A DNA stretch of 64,000 nt from contig JADLFW010000024.1 in assembly GCA_020849615.1 (NCBI GenBank), forward strand, positions 1 to 64,000, read 5' to 3'. Source of the DNA: Phycisphaerales bacterium. Lineage in GTDB: Bacteria > Planctomycetota > Phycisphaerae > Phycisphaerales > UBA1924. Under the pieces are notes generated by a model. It did not search any database and was not told the DNA's origin. It worked only from the letters and a program-made list of their open reading frames with translations. Of the stretch, positions 8,769-17,750 are shown piece by piece. Position numbers and translations under genes: made by a program. How positions within the stretch are numbered: position 1 is the stretch's first letter; each line of letters opens with the position of its first letter.

Positions 8769-9014
8769 TCAGGCAATCACATCAACCAGCCGGCCCGTCG
8801 CGAGAGACCCGCCCGGATGGGCATACCTCGGAAGCCGGGCCTCCGAATCCACCCGCGCTGCGATCCGGTTCAGCTCCTCGAGGTACCGATCAAACGGCAG
8901 AGGAGGCTCGGGCAGGGCCCACGGCGAGCTCGGCGCAATGGGTTCGACGCAGCGCGCGGGGCGGCAGGCGGGCCACCACCCGCTCGCCGGCACGCCGATC
9001 GCGCTGATCTCCAT
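8769..9014 (-). CDS. Hypothetical 81-residue protein
   Basis: I do not recognise this protein. The reading frame has a clear G/C preference at third codon positions throughout, unlike the other frames here, so I believe it is real. The sequence starts MEISAIGVPASG, has a proline-rich middle, a helical segment (RYLEELNRIAARVD) and ends GRLVDVIA; there is no signal peptide or membrane segment. Its stop lies ten bases from the convergent SpoIID-like gene and its start faces queA across a 150-base divergent gap. There is no strong ribosome-binding site. Confidence 0.55.
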   Translation of the reverse strand: MEISAIGVPASGWWPACRPARCVEPIAPSSPWALPEPPLPFDRYLEELNRIAARVDSEARLPRYAHPGGSLATGRLVDVIA

Positions 9015-9166
9015 GACCGGAGCGGTACGAGCGGCGTGCCGCGGCCCGGCCCCCCGATAATCGGGCCCATCACGCCGGCCCGGACACGGTCGCGGCCCGC
9101 TAGAGTCCATCCAGGCCCGGCCGATGTTGACGGGCCGCCACACGCGACCGATGCACGGATTCACCG

Positions 9167-10288
9167 GTGTTGCGGACGGCCGATCTGGACTACGAACTGC
9201 CCGAGGCCGCGATCGCGGTCCGGCCCGCCGAGCCCCGCGATGCCGCGCGCCTGCTGGTCATCAGCCGCTCGGACCCGGCACGCCTCGAGCACCGCGCGGT
9301 CCGCGACCTGCCCGAGCTCCTCCAGCCCCGAGACCTCCTGGTCTTCAACACCACCCGCGTGCTCCGGGCCCGGCTCCAGGGCCACCGCGCCGACACGGGC
9401 GGCAGGGTGGAGGGCCTCTACCTCGAGGATGCACCATCGAACGGGCCCGCGCTGCGCTGGCTGGTGCTTCTCCGCGGGCGGCGGATGAAGCCGGGAGTTC
9501 GAGTGAGTCTGGATCTCCCGCAAAACGCCCCCAGCGGGCGGTCGCTTCACCTCATCGCGCCGGGCGGTGATGAACCTGGATCGTGGATCGTTGAGGTCGA
9601 AGGCGGGGTGCCGGGCCAGACTTCGGCCGCGGTGCTCGAGTCGATCGGCGCAACACCGTTGCCCCCCTACATCCTCAGGGCCCGGCGCCACCAGGGGCTG
9701 GAGATCGCCGATGCCCAGGACCGGGCCCGGTACCAGACGGTGTATGCCGCGGCGGAAGCCCCCGCGGGACACGGCTCGGTCGCCGCCCCGACGGCCGGGC
9801 TGCACTTCACCCCCGAACTACTGGACCGCCTGGCCCGGCGCGGTGTTGCCCGGGCCGATGTTGAACTGCATGTCGGAACGGGCACCTTCCGGACCGTGGA
9901 AACCGAGTTCGTCGAGGACCACCCGATGCACCGGGAGTGGTGCTCGCTCGGCCCGGCCGCCCGTGCGGCGATCCGCCGGGCCAAGGGTCGCGTCATCGCG
10001 ATCGGCACGACCAGCGCCCGAACGATCGAGAGTTACGCCGCGGTCGATACCGAAGATCAGGACCCTCCCGGCGCCATCCCCACCCGCCTGCTCATCACCC
10101 CCGGCTACGAGTGGCGCTGGACCGATGGGCTCCTGACCAACTTCCACCTCCCGCGCTCCACGCTGCTCGCGATGGTCGCCGCGCTCCTGCCGGGGGGCGC
10201 CCCGCACCTGCTCGATCTTTACCGGCTGGCGCTGCGGGAGGGCTACCGTTTCTTCAGCTACGGCGATGCGATGCTGGTGCTGCCGTGA
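9167..10288 (+). CDS. queA: tRNA preQ1(34) S-adenosylmethionine ribosyltransferase-isomerase QueA
   Basis: A 373-residue cytoplasmic enzyme that transfers and isomerises the ribosyl group of SAM onto 7-aminomethyl-7-deazaguanine in tRNA, giving epoxyqueuosine. Family signatures are visible: DLDYELPEAAIA at the start, VFNTTRVL, the SVAAPTAGLHFTPELL block, VGTGTFRTV, and the C-terminal TNFHLPRSTLLAMVAAL. The start is GTG 9167 (TTG 9170 is an alternative); the motif AxxDYxLP begins a few residues later as usual. The following mur genes run in the same direction after about 100 bases. Confidence 0.96.
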   Translation: MLRTADLDYELPEAAIAVRPAEPRDAARLLVISRSDPARLEHRAVRDLPELLQPRDLLVFNTTRVLRARLQGHRADTGGRVEGLYLEDAPSNGPALRWLVLLRGRRMKPGVRVSLDLPQNAPSGRSLHLIAPGGDEPGSWIVEVEGGVPGQTSAAVLESIGATPLPPYILRARRHQGLEIADAQDRARYQTVYAAAEAPAGHGSVAAPTAGLHFTPELLDRLARRGVARADVELHVGTGTFRTVETEFVEDHPMHREWCSLGPAARAAIRRAKGRVIAIGTTSARTIESYAAVDTEDQDPPGAIPTRLLITPGYEWRWTDGLLTNFHLPRSTLLAMVAALLPGGAPHLLDLYRLALREGYRFFSYGDAMLVLP

Positions 10289-10394
10289 GCCGCGCGGGCC
10301 CGTCGCGTTTTGTCTCCGCACGGGCGCGCTTGCGTCGATAGGAACGCCGCCCGCGGCCACCCGTGCCGGGCGGGCGCAACGTGGGAGCGGGCCG

Positions 10395-11960
10395 ATGAAC
10401 CTGGGCGAACTCATCGCTGGGCTGGAGGTGAAGAGCATCACCCCCGGCGCCGAGCGCATCAGGATCTGCGACCTCACCGAGGACAGCCGCACCGTCCTCC
10501 CCGGCTCACTCTTTGTGGCCCGCGCCGGGCTGAAGGCCGATGGCCGCCGCTACCTCCGCGATGCCATCCACGCCGGCGCCGTCGCCATCCTCCTTCAGTC
10601 CGAGAGCCAGGCCCCATCCACGGGCACCGACCTCAACGGGGCTGCACTCATCGTCGCCACGGATGTGCAGCGTACCTCCGCCTTGCTCGCCGAACGCTTC
10701 TACGGGCTCCCCTCCCGCAAGCTCAAGGTCGTCGGGGTCACCGGCACCAACGGGAAAACCACCACGACCTACCTCATCTGGCAACTCCTCAACGCAACCA
10801 AGCTCCGCTGCGGCCTCGTCGGCACCGTCCTCATCGATGATGGCCGCGAAATCGCCCCCGCTGCCATGACCACCCCCCCCGCCATCGAACTCAGCCGCAC
10901 GCTCGCCGAGATGGTCGAATCCGGTTGCCGGGCCGTCGCGCTCGAAGCCTCCAGCCACTCCCTGCACCAGAAGCGGGTGGATGCCCTCGCCTTCGATGTC
11001 GGGGTCTTCACCAACCTGACGGGCGATCACCTCGACTACCACAAGACGATGGACGCCTACGCCGACGCCAAGGCCCGGCTCTTCGAGATGCTCCCCCCCG
11101 AGGGCCTCGCCGTCGTCAACGCCGATGACCCCGCCGCCGAACGCATGCTCCGCGACTGCAGCGCCCGCACGCTCCGCGCGGGCCGGGCCGGCGCTGCGGC
11201 CGCCGGCCCGAGCGCCGCCGAGGTCGAGATCACCCGGGCCGACATCTCGGGCATGCACCTCCGGCTCCGCGGCCCGTGGGGCTTTATCGAAACCCACGTC
11301 CCCCTCATCGGCGCCTACAACGCCATGAACGTCCTCCAGGCCGTCGCCTGCGGCCAGGAACTGGGCATGGACACCGATCAGCTCCGCGCCGCCCTCCCCT
11401 CGATCAAGGCCCCGCCGGGACGGCTCGAGCCGGTCGAACCGCCGCACGGCGCCCACCCCCACCCCGCGCCCCGCGTCTTCGTCGATTACGCCCACACCGA
11501 TGATGCCCTCAAGAACGTCCTGACCGCGGTCCGGGAGGGCATGAAGGACGGGCCCGGCAAGCTCTGGGCCGTCTTCGGCTGCGGCGGCGACAAGGACCGC
11601 ACCAAGCGCCCCCGCATGGGCGCTGTCGCCTCCGAGATCGCCGACCGCGTCATCGTCACCAGCGACAACCCCCGCAGCGAGAACCCCCGCGACATCGTCA
11701 ACCAGATCATCGAGGGGATCCGGCTGGCCCGCCGGGCCGGGATGACGGTCCATGTCGAGCGCGAGGAAGCGATCAACTTCGCCATCCGCGAAGCCGACCC
11801 GGCGGATGTCATCATCATCGCAGGAAAGGGCCACGAGACCGAGCAGATCAAGAGCGACGGCGCCGGCGGCCTGGTTTCCACGCACTTCGATGACCGCGAA
11901 GTCGCCCGCGCAGCCCTCCGCCACCGGGCCCGCGCCCGGGGCTTGGCAAAGAGCGGCTAG
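10395..11960 (+). CDS. murE: UDP-MurNAc-tripeptide synthetase MurE (meso-diaminopimelate type)
   Basis: A 521-residue ATP-dependent ligase adding the third amino acid to the peptidoglycan precursor. The ATP-binding loop is VTGTNGKTTTTY (Lys121). The motif DNPR (residues 424-427, in SDNPRSENP) is the family marker for meso-diaminopimelate rather than lysine as substrate, which predicts a DAP-type wall. The ATG at 10395 is preceded by GGGAG; the open frame extends further upstream into queA but without MurE similarity. murF and mraY follow, so this is a three-gene remnant of the division/cell-wall cluster. Confidence 0.96.
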   Translation: MNLGELIAGLEVKSITPGAERIRICDLTEDSRTVLPGSLFVARAGLKADGRRYLRDAIHAGAVAILLQSESQAPSTGTDLNGAALIVATDVQRTSALLAERFYGLPSRKLKVVGVTGTNGKTTTTYLIWQLLNATKLRCGLVGTVLIDDGREIAPAAMTTPPAIELSRTLAEMVESGCRAVALEASSHSLHQKRVDALAFDVGVFTNLTGDHLDYHKTMDAYADAKARLFEMLPPEGLAVVNADDPAAERMLRDCSARTLRAGRAGAAAAGPSAAEVEITRADISGMHLRLRGPWGFIETHVPLIGAYNAMNVLQAVACGQELGMDTDQLRAALPSIKAPPGRLEPVEPPHGAHPHPAPRVFVDYAHTDDALKNVLTAVREGMKDGPGKLWAVFGCGGDKDRTKRPRMGAVASEIADRVIVTSDNPRSENPRDIVNQIIEGIRLARRAGMTVHVEREEAINFAIREADPADVIIIAGKGHETEQIKSDGAGGLVSTHFDDREVARAALRHRARARGLAKSG

Positions 11961-12050
11961 CCTGCGACAATGCGGGCCCGGCGACGGATCCGCCGGGCCG
12001 ACCCCCGCTCCCCTGCCGGGCCTTCGCCCTTCGGTTCACGGATGGACCTA

Positions 12051-13484
12051 ATGACCTTCTGGCGGCTCGACAACCTCAAGTCCATCACCGGCGGCACCTG
12101 GCTCGCCCGGCCCGCCGGGCCCGAGGCTTCTGCTCAGGGCCTGACCACCGACTCCCGCCAATCTTCGACGGGCCGGGCCTTCCTCGCCCTCAAGGGCGAG
12201 CGCACCGATGGACACCTGTACCTGAAGCAGGCCGCCGACCAGGGCGCTGTGCTCCTGATCGTCGATCGTGACGGGCCCATCCTCCAGGGCCTGCCCCCCG
12301 CGACCCCGGTGCTGAAGGTCGCCGACACCAGCGCTGCCCTGCTGCGCCTGGGCGCTGCCTACCGCCGCACCCTCGAGGGCACCAAGGTCATCGCCGTCGG
12401 CGGCTCCAACGGCAAGACCACCACCACCCGGCTCATCGAGGCTGTGCTCTCCCAGCGCCTCCGCGGCACCGCCTCCGCCAAGAGCTTCAACAACGCCGTC
12501 GGGGTTCCCGTCACGATCCTCGGCGCCCGCCGCGGCGACCAGTTCCTGGTCTGCGAGGTCGGCACCAACGCCCCCGGCGAGATCGCCCAGCTCGCCCCCG
12601 TCATCGAGCCCGACATCGCCGTCATCGTCAGCATCGGCCGCGAGCACCTCGAGGGCCTCTCCAGCCTCGACGGCGTCGTCCGTGAGGAAACCAGCCTGCT
12701 GGGCTCCATGCACCCCGGCGGCTCGGTCATCATCAACGCCGACTGCCCCCAGCTCGTTGACGCCGTCGAAGCCATGGCCAGCGCGGGCGGCGCGGCGTCG
12801 ATCGTCCGCTTCGGGACCAGTCCCCGGGCCGACCTCCGCGTCACCGCCATCGAGCCCTCCACCAGCGGTGTCCGCTTCCGCATCAACGACCGCCAGTGGC
12901 TCAGCGTCCCCCTGCTGGGCCGGCACAACGCCATCAACGCCGCCGCCGCCGTCGCCGTCGCGCGCCGCCTCGGGCTCGACTGGCCCGACATCGAGGCGGG
13001 CCTCGCCGCCGTCAAAGGCCCGGACATGCGGATGCAGCGCCGCATCGTCGGCGGCATCGAGTTCATCAACGACGCCTACAACGCCAACCCCGAGTCCGCC
13101 CTCGCCGCGATCCAAACCTTCAAGGAAGCCCTCGCCGGGGCCGATCCCGCCGGCGCCGGGCCGCAGCGCCGCGTCATGGTGTTCGGCGACATGCTCGAGC
13201 TCGGCGGCGCCGCCCCCGATGCCCACCGCGAGATCGGCGATGCCATCGTCGCCTCCGGCTGCTTCGACCTCGCCGTCTTCGTCGGCCCGCTGGCCATGTT
13301 CGCCGCCGAGCGCGTCGGCCGGGCCTGGCCCGGCGACCGCGTCCGCATCGTCGAGACCTACGACCAGGCCGCCGGCGCGGTCGGGCCGCTGCTGAAGCGC
13401 GGCGACCTGGTTCTCCTCAAGGGCTCACGCCGCGTCGCCCTCGAACGCGTCGTCAAGGCCCTCGAGGCCGAGGGCCCCGCCTGA
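12051..13484 (+). CDS. murF: UDP-MurNAc-tripeptide:D-Ala-D-Ala ligase MurF
   Basis: A 477-residue Mur ligase that adds D-Ala-D-Ala to complete the pentapeptide precursor. Recognised by the N-terminal FWRLDNLKSITGG, the ATP loop VGGSNGKTTTTRL, the SFNNAVGVPVTIL block that distinguishes MurF, GTNAPGEI, and FINDAYNANPESALAAI in the C-terminal half. The start is uncertain between ATG 12042 and 12051; the second has a weak purine stretch at better spacing. It lies 90 bases after murE and four bases before mraY, consistent with one transcript. Confidence 0.95.
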   Translation: MTFWRLDNLKSITGGTWLARPAGPEASAQGLTTDSRQSSTGRAFLALKGERTDGHLYLKQAADQGAVLLIVDRDGPILQGLPPATPVLKVADTSAALLRLGAAYRRTLEGTKVIAVGGSNGKTTTTRLIEAVLSQRLRGTASAKSFNNAVGVPVTILGARRGDQFLVCEVGTNAPGEIAQLAPVIEPDIAVIVSIGREHLEGLSSLDGVVREETSLLGSMHPGGSVIINADCPQLVDAVEAMASAGGAASIVRFGTSPRADLRVTAIEPSTSGVRFRINDRQWLSVPLLGRHNAINAAAAVAVARRLGLDWPDIEAGLAAVKGPDMRMQRRIVGGIEFINDAYNANPESALAAIQTFKEALAGADPAGAGPQRRVMVFGDMLELGGAAPDAHREIGDAIVASGCFDLAVFVGPLAMFAAERVGRAWPGDRVRIVETYDQAAGAVGPLLKRGDLVLLKGSRRVALERVVKALEAEGPA

Positions 13485-13487
13485 CCC

Positions 13488-14660
13488 ATGCTCTACCTGC
13501 TCCTGAACGTCATGCGCGACTGGCTGGCCCGCAACGGGATGATCAGCGGCATCGGCGTGCTCGACCAGATCCAGTTCCGCGCCCTCGCCGCCGCCGGGCT
13601 CAGCTTCCTCTTCGTCATCCTGCTGGGCCGGCGCACCATCCGCTGGCTCGTCCGCCTCAAGATCGGCGATTCGGGCCTCAGCGACGCCGCCGCGCTCCAG
13701 GCCCACACCGCCTCCAAGGCCAACACCCCCACCATGGGCGGGCTGCTCATCTCGGGCGCCATCGCCGCCTCCACCCTGCTGCTCGCCGACCTCACCCAGT
13801 TCTACGTGCAGCTCTCGCTCATCGTCCTGGTCTGGCTCAGCGTCCTGGGCGGCATGGACGACTGGCTCAAGCTCACCGCCAAGGCCCGGGGCGCCCAGTC
13901 ACGCCAGGGCCTCTACGCGTGGGAGAAGCTCGTCTTCCAGCTGGGCCTGGGCGCGCTCGTCGGCTACTTCGCGTACAACCACGGCATCACCGACTCGGTC
14001 CACAGCCTCGCCCATGTCGTCAACCTCCCCTTCCAGAAGACCTACAAGGGCCCGGTCTCCGGCGTCGCCGAGAACCTCATCTACCTCGACAAGACCTCCT
14101 TCATCATCCTCGCCACGCTCATCATGGCGGGCATGAGCAACGCCGTGAACATCAGCGACGGCATGGATGGTCTGGCCGCCGGCATCAGCGGCGCCGTCCT
14201 GATCGGCCTGTTCGTCCTCGCCCTCGTCGCCGGCTCGCAGCCCTTCGCCCAGTACCTGCTCGTGCCCTACATCCCCTTCGCCGATGAGCTCGCGGTCGTC
14301 GCCGGCGCCACCGCCGGCGCCTGCCTGGGCTTCCTGTGGTGGAACTGCTCGCCCGCGCAGGTCTTCATGGGCGACACCGGCGCGCTGGCCCTGGGCGGCA
14401 TGATCGGCTACATCGCCATCATCATCCGCCAGGAGTTCGTCATGCTCGTCATGAGCGGCATCTTCCTGCTGGAGATCGGCTCGGTCGCCCTCCAGGTCGG
14501 CTACTTCAAGGCCACCGGCGGCAAGCGCATCTTCAAGGTGGCGCCCTTCCACCACCACCTGCACCTCTCGGGCTGGACCGAGCAGCAGGTCGTGGCCCGG
14601 TTCTGGATCCTCTCGATCCTGCTCGTGGTCATCGCCCTCGCGACCGTCAAGCTGCGGTGA
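13488..14660 (+). CDS. mraY: Phospho-MurNAc-pentapeptide transferase MraY
   Basis: A 390-residue integral membrane enzyme with about ten helices that transfers phospho-MurNAc-pentapeptide to undecaprenyl phosphate, forming lipid I. Family motifs seen are KANTPTMGGLL, the Asp-rich NISDGMDGLAAG, CSPAQVFMGDTGALALGG, and PFHHHLHLSGWTE near the end. It is slightly longer than typical MraY (about 360) because of the segment around AYNHGITDSVHSLAHV. It ends the + strand cluster; murD, ftsW and murG are not next to it, since a convergent operon begins 55 bases later. Confidence 0.96.
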   Translation: MLYLLLNVMRDWLARNGMISGIGVLDQIQFRALAAAGLSFLFVILLGRRTIRWLVRLKIGDSGLSDAAALQAHTASKANTPTMGGLLISGAIAASTLLLADLTQFYVQLSLIVLVWLSVLGGMDDWLKLTAKARGAQSRQGLYAWEKLVFQLGLGALVGYFAYNHGITDSVHSLAHVVNLPFQKTYKGPVSGVAENLIYLDKTSFIILATLIMAGMSNAVNISDGMDGLAAGISGAVLIGLFVLALVAGSQPFAQYLLVPYIPFADELAVVAGATAGACLGFLWWNCSPAQVFMGDTGALALGGMIGYIAIIIRQEFVMLVMSGIFLLEIGSVALQVGYFKATGGKRIFKVAPFHHHLHLSGWTEQQVVARFWILSILLVVIALATVKLR

Positions 14661-14714
14661 TGGGCACGCCTGCTCTCCGCGTCGCTCGATGGTCACCCGC
14701 CCGCGCGGGCACCC

Positions 14715-15911
14715 CTACTTCCCCGTCAGCAGCACCGCATCCCGCAGCACCACCCGGTCCTGGATCGTCCCGTCCGCGCCCGGCTCCAGCTTCAGCCGCA
14801 GCCGCGCCGGGCCCGCCGGCAGCTCCACGTTGAACTCCGCCGAAGGCCGGGCCGCGTTCAACCGCTCCTTCACCAGCGTCGTCCACCCCTCCGCCCCCTT
14901 CGCGGGCCGCACCTCGATCGTCACCTCGCCATCACCCCACTCCAGGCTCCGCCGCGGCAGCACCAGCGTCCCCGCGAATCGCTGCGCGGGCGGCAGCACC
15001 CACTCGACCGTCATCGGGCCCGGCACCTCGATGTCGCCCGCCGACCCCATCTCGCCGCCGTAGATCCTCGGCGCCCGCGTCCACCGCCGCCCCGGGCTCG
15101 CCTCGTAGCGGTCAATTCCCAGCCGCGACAGCGGCGTCAGCCTCGGCGCATCGAACCACACCGCCGCCACCTCGCCCAGCGCCGCGGTCACCTTCCGCGA
15201 CTTGCCCCCCGCGCCTTCGGGCCGCATCAACTCCACCCGCGCCTCGCCCGTGGTCCTGATCCCCTCGATCGCGAAGACCGCCCCATCCTCCAACCGCGCC
15301 AGCGACCGCGGCGGCGCCGCATCCGGGTTCGCCAGCATCACCGCCGCGACCCGGTCGGGCCCGATCGTGATCCGCTGCCCGCCCGACTCGACCACCACGG
15401 CCGGGCCGAACGCTTCCACCAGCCCCGCCACACGGTCGCCGTTCAGCAGGTCAACTTCATCATCCTTCCCCGCGGCCCGCCCGGCCAGGTCGACCACCTC
15501 CGGGTGCAGCGAGATCGACCGCACCCGCTCCAGCGGCAACTCCAGCCGCCCGAACATCCGCGTGTCCCACGCCAGCCCGTCCTTCACTTCCGTGAACGCC
15601 GGCTTGCCCACGAACCGCTGCCCATCCGTCAGCTCCACCGCGATCCGCACCGCCAGCCCACGCCCCGAAGCCTCCGCCGCCACCGGTTCGCCCAGGTCGT
15701 CGGGCCGGGCCGGGAGCAGCGCCAGCACCTCCGACAGCGCCACCGTGCGCGGCGTCCGCTCGCGGTCGATGTACCGGATCCGCTCCGGCGTGATCTCCAG
15801 GATCTCGGCCGGCGTGCGGTTCAGCCCGGCATCCACGATGACGTGGCCCGCGGGCTGCAGCACGCCGACCCCGAGGGCCGCGGCGGCGAAGAGCGGAACA
15901 CATGCCAACAC
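14715..15911 (-). CDS. Secreted NPCBM-like protein, last gene of DUF58/vWA operon
   Basis: A 398-residue exported protein with a short signal peptide (VLACVPLFAAAALGVGVLQPAG). The middle consists of repeated short beta segments such as DGQRFVGK and NGDRVAGLV that resemble small-barrel repeats. The C-terminal third (DRYEASPGRRW to the end) resembles an NPCBM/discoidin-type carbohydrate-binding module; that assignment is inference from the pattern. The GTG start is supported by AAGGAGG seven bases upstream. It begins 25 bases after the prenyltransferase-repeat gene and is the distal member of the operon. Confidence 0.7.
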   Translation of the reverse strand: MLACVPLFAAAALGVGVLQPAGHVIVDAGLNRTPAEILEITPERIRYIDRERTPRTVALSEVLALLPARPDDLGEPVAAEASGRGLAVRIAVELTDGQRFVGKPAFTEVKDGLAWDTRMFGRLELPLERVRSISLHPEVVDLAGRAAGKDDEVDLLNGDRVAGLVEAFGPAVVVESGGQRITIGPDRVAAVMLANPDAAPPRSLARLEDGAVFAIEGIRTTGEARVELMRPEGAGGKSRKVTAALGEVAAVWFDAPRLTPLSRLGIDRYEASPGRRWTRAPRIYGGEMGSAGDIEVPGPMTVEWVLPPAQRFAGTLVLPRRSLEWGDGEVTIEVRPAKGAEGWTTLVKERLNAARPSAEFNVELPAGPARLRLKLEPGADGTIQDRVVLRDAVLLTGK

Positions 15912-15936
15912 CGGCGGGCCTCCTTGCTCACGCGGA

Positions 15937-17031
15937 CTACTTCTGAAAGATCGGCAGATAACGCTTGGGCATTTGCAGGATGATCAGGCTCATCGCCGTT
16001 CCGTACGATTCCCCCACCGTCGGATCGTCCCACAACCCGTCCGGCTGCTGGGCCTGCACCAGCTCCTCGCGAATAGCGGGCCACCACGCCTCCCACGCCG
16101 GGCCGCCCGCCAGGTACATCGCCTGCACCGCGTAGTAGTGGCCGTAGAAATAGTGGGCCTTGTTCGGGTTGGCCCGCCCGGGCAGCGCCGCCTCCTGCAG
16201 GTACTTCAGCCCGCGGTCGATCGCATCGTCCTGATAAATGCCCGCGTAGTACAGGCTCGCCACACCCGCCGCCGACCGCGGCCACGCGCTGGGCCCGGTG
16301 TCGAGCTGGTACTTGAACCCGCCATCAGGGTTCTGGCACTTGCGGACGTACTCGACCGCCTTGTCGATCGTCTCGCGGGCCACCTCCAGCCCCGCGTTCC
16401 GCGCGGCCCGCAGCCCCATGATCTGGCAGATCGTCACGCTCACATCGGCATCCGTCGGGACCGGGTTGTACCGCCACCCGCCCTGGTCATTCTGCGTGGT
16501 CTGGATCAGCCGCACCGCCTTCAGCAGCGCGTTATGGATCCGGGCCGATCGCTCGGCATCCCCATCCCCCGCCGTCATGCCGTAGATCTCGCCCAGGAAA
16601 AGCGTCGCAAACCCGTGGCCGTACATCGGCCCGTTGGCCGCCTCGGCCGCGATCAGCCCGCTCTCTGAGCAGTTGGCCAGCACGAAGTCCAGCCCGCGCG
16701 ACACCTGCTCGCCGTACGCGCCCCGCCCCGGCAGGTTGCCATCCGCCATGAACGCCAGGCACGCCAGCGCCGTGATCGCCACGCTGCGCCCCCAGCGCCC
16801 ATCCCCGAACGAGCCATCCTCGTTCTGCGTCCTCGCCAGCGCCGCCAGCCCCCGCGTCACCGCCCGGTCCAACTCCGGAGTGATCTCTCCCTCTATCGCG
16901 TTGTTCTGCGCCGAAGCCGGGCCCGGCGCGGGCTCAGCGGACGGCGCGGCGGGGTCCGCCGGCTGCGCACCGCTCGCCGCCGCGATCAGCACCGCCGCGA
17001 CCAACGCCGAAGTGCGCCCGGGATATCTCAT
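15937..17031 (-). CDS. Prenyltransferase/squalene-cyclase repeat protein (secreted)
   Basis: A 364-residue protein with an N-terminal signal peptide and an alpha/alpha-toroid of the terpene cyclase/prenyltransferase type. At least four QW-like repeats are visible: TQNEDGSFGD, TQNDQGGWRY, CQNPDGGFKY and QQPDGLWDD. The catalytic DxDD of squalene-hopene cyclases is absent, so it is probably a binding or structural toroid rather than a cyclase. Its ATG overlaps the stop of the Q-rich gene as ATGA, implying translational coupling. Proteins of this kind recur beside vWA/BatA operons in planctomycetes; their function is undescribed as far as I know. Confidence 0.8.
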   Translation of the reverse strand: MRYPGRTSALVAAVLIAAASGAQPADPAAPSAEPAPGPASAQNNAIEGEITPELDRAVTRGLAALARTQNEDGSFGDGRWGRSVAITALACLAFMADGNLPGRGAYGEQVSRGLDFVLANCSESGLIAAEAANGPMYGHGFATLFLGEIYGMTAGDGDAERSARIHNALLKAVRLIQTTQNDQGGWRYNPVPTDADVSVTICQIMGLRAARNAGLEVARETIDKAVEYVRKCQNPDGGFKYQLDTGPSAWPRSAAGVASLYYAGIYQDDAIDRGLKYLQEAALPGRANPNKAHYFYGHYYAVQAMYLAGGPAWEAWWPAIREELVQAQQPDGLWDDPTVGESYGTAMSLIILQMPKRYLPIFQK

Positions 17032-17750
17032 TTCTTGGGCTCCTCCGCCAGCTTGCGGTAGTACGCCTCGGTCATCGACTGGTACAGCGAGCTGAACCGG
17101 TCGCTGAAGCCCTGCATCAGCGCCTCGCGCACGTGCTCGGGCAGGTTCCCCCACGCCGCCGTCGATGGCGGCGCTCCCTCCCGGCGCGGGCCATCCTGCC
17201 GCCCCGGCACGTTGGTCTGCCCGGTGTTGTCGCCCGACTTGGTCTGGGCCTGCGTCTCCTGGCGCTGCTGCTGTTGCTGCTGCGACTGCGAGCGGCTCTT
17301 GGATTTGCTCGACTGCTGCTGCTGGCTCTTCTGCGCTTCATCGATCATCTTGTCGAGCTTGCGGATCACCTCTTCCTGAATGCGCTGCGTCCCCAGCCCG
17401 GCATCCCGCGCATCAACCAGCCGCACCGCCGAGCGCCCCATCAGCTCGACGGCCTGCTCGAACGGGTCCCCCGGCGCTTCCAGATCCAGCTGCTGGTCCA
17501 GCGCATCCCGCGATGGATCCCTCGCGGGCTCAACGCCCCCGCCGCCCTCCCCGGGCAAGCCCAGCAGATCATCCAGCCCCGGCAGCGCCGGGCCCGGCTC
17601 CGTCCGCGCCGGCGTCGCATCCTCCGCGGGCCGGGGTGAAGTCGGCCACGGCTGCGCGGGCGGCGACATCGAAACGGCCCGCGCGGGCCCCCCGGCCAGC
17701 ACACCCGCCGCGAGCACCAGCCCCGCGATCCCTCGCGCACCCGCGCTCAT
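17028..17750 (-). CDS. Secreted glutamine-rich protein of unknown function
   Basis: A 240-residue exported protein (signal peptide ending near GGPARA). It has a proline-rich N-terminal part, a helical segment (DPFEQAVELMGRSAVRLV... IRKLDKMIDEAQ), then a Gln/Ser/Lys-rich low-complexity stretch, and a conserved-looking C-terminal helix (LPEHVREALMQGFSDRFSSLYQ). The last helix plus its position suggest it partners with one of the large membrane proteins. It overlaps both neighbours by four bases (ATGA), so it is coupled within the operon. No family recognised. Confidence 0.7.
   Translation of the reverse strand: MSAGARGIAGLVLAAGVLAGGPARAVSMSPPAQPWPTSPRPAEDATPARTEPGPALPGLDDLLGLPGEGGGGVEPARDPSRDALDQQLDLEAPGDPFEQAVELMGRSAVRLVDARDAGLGTQRIQEEVIRKLDKMIDEAQKSQQQQSSKSKSRSQSQQQQQQRQETQAQTKSGDNTGQTNVPGRQDGPRREGAPPSTAAWGNLPEHVREALMQGFSDRFSSLYQSMTEAYYRKLAEEPKK

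Noticed and set aside
15937-17031. Squalene-hopene cyclase
   Set aside because: QW-like repeats are present, but the protein is half the size, is secreted and lacks the catalytic DxDD motif.
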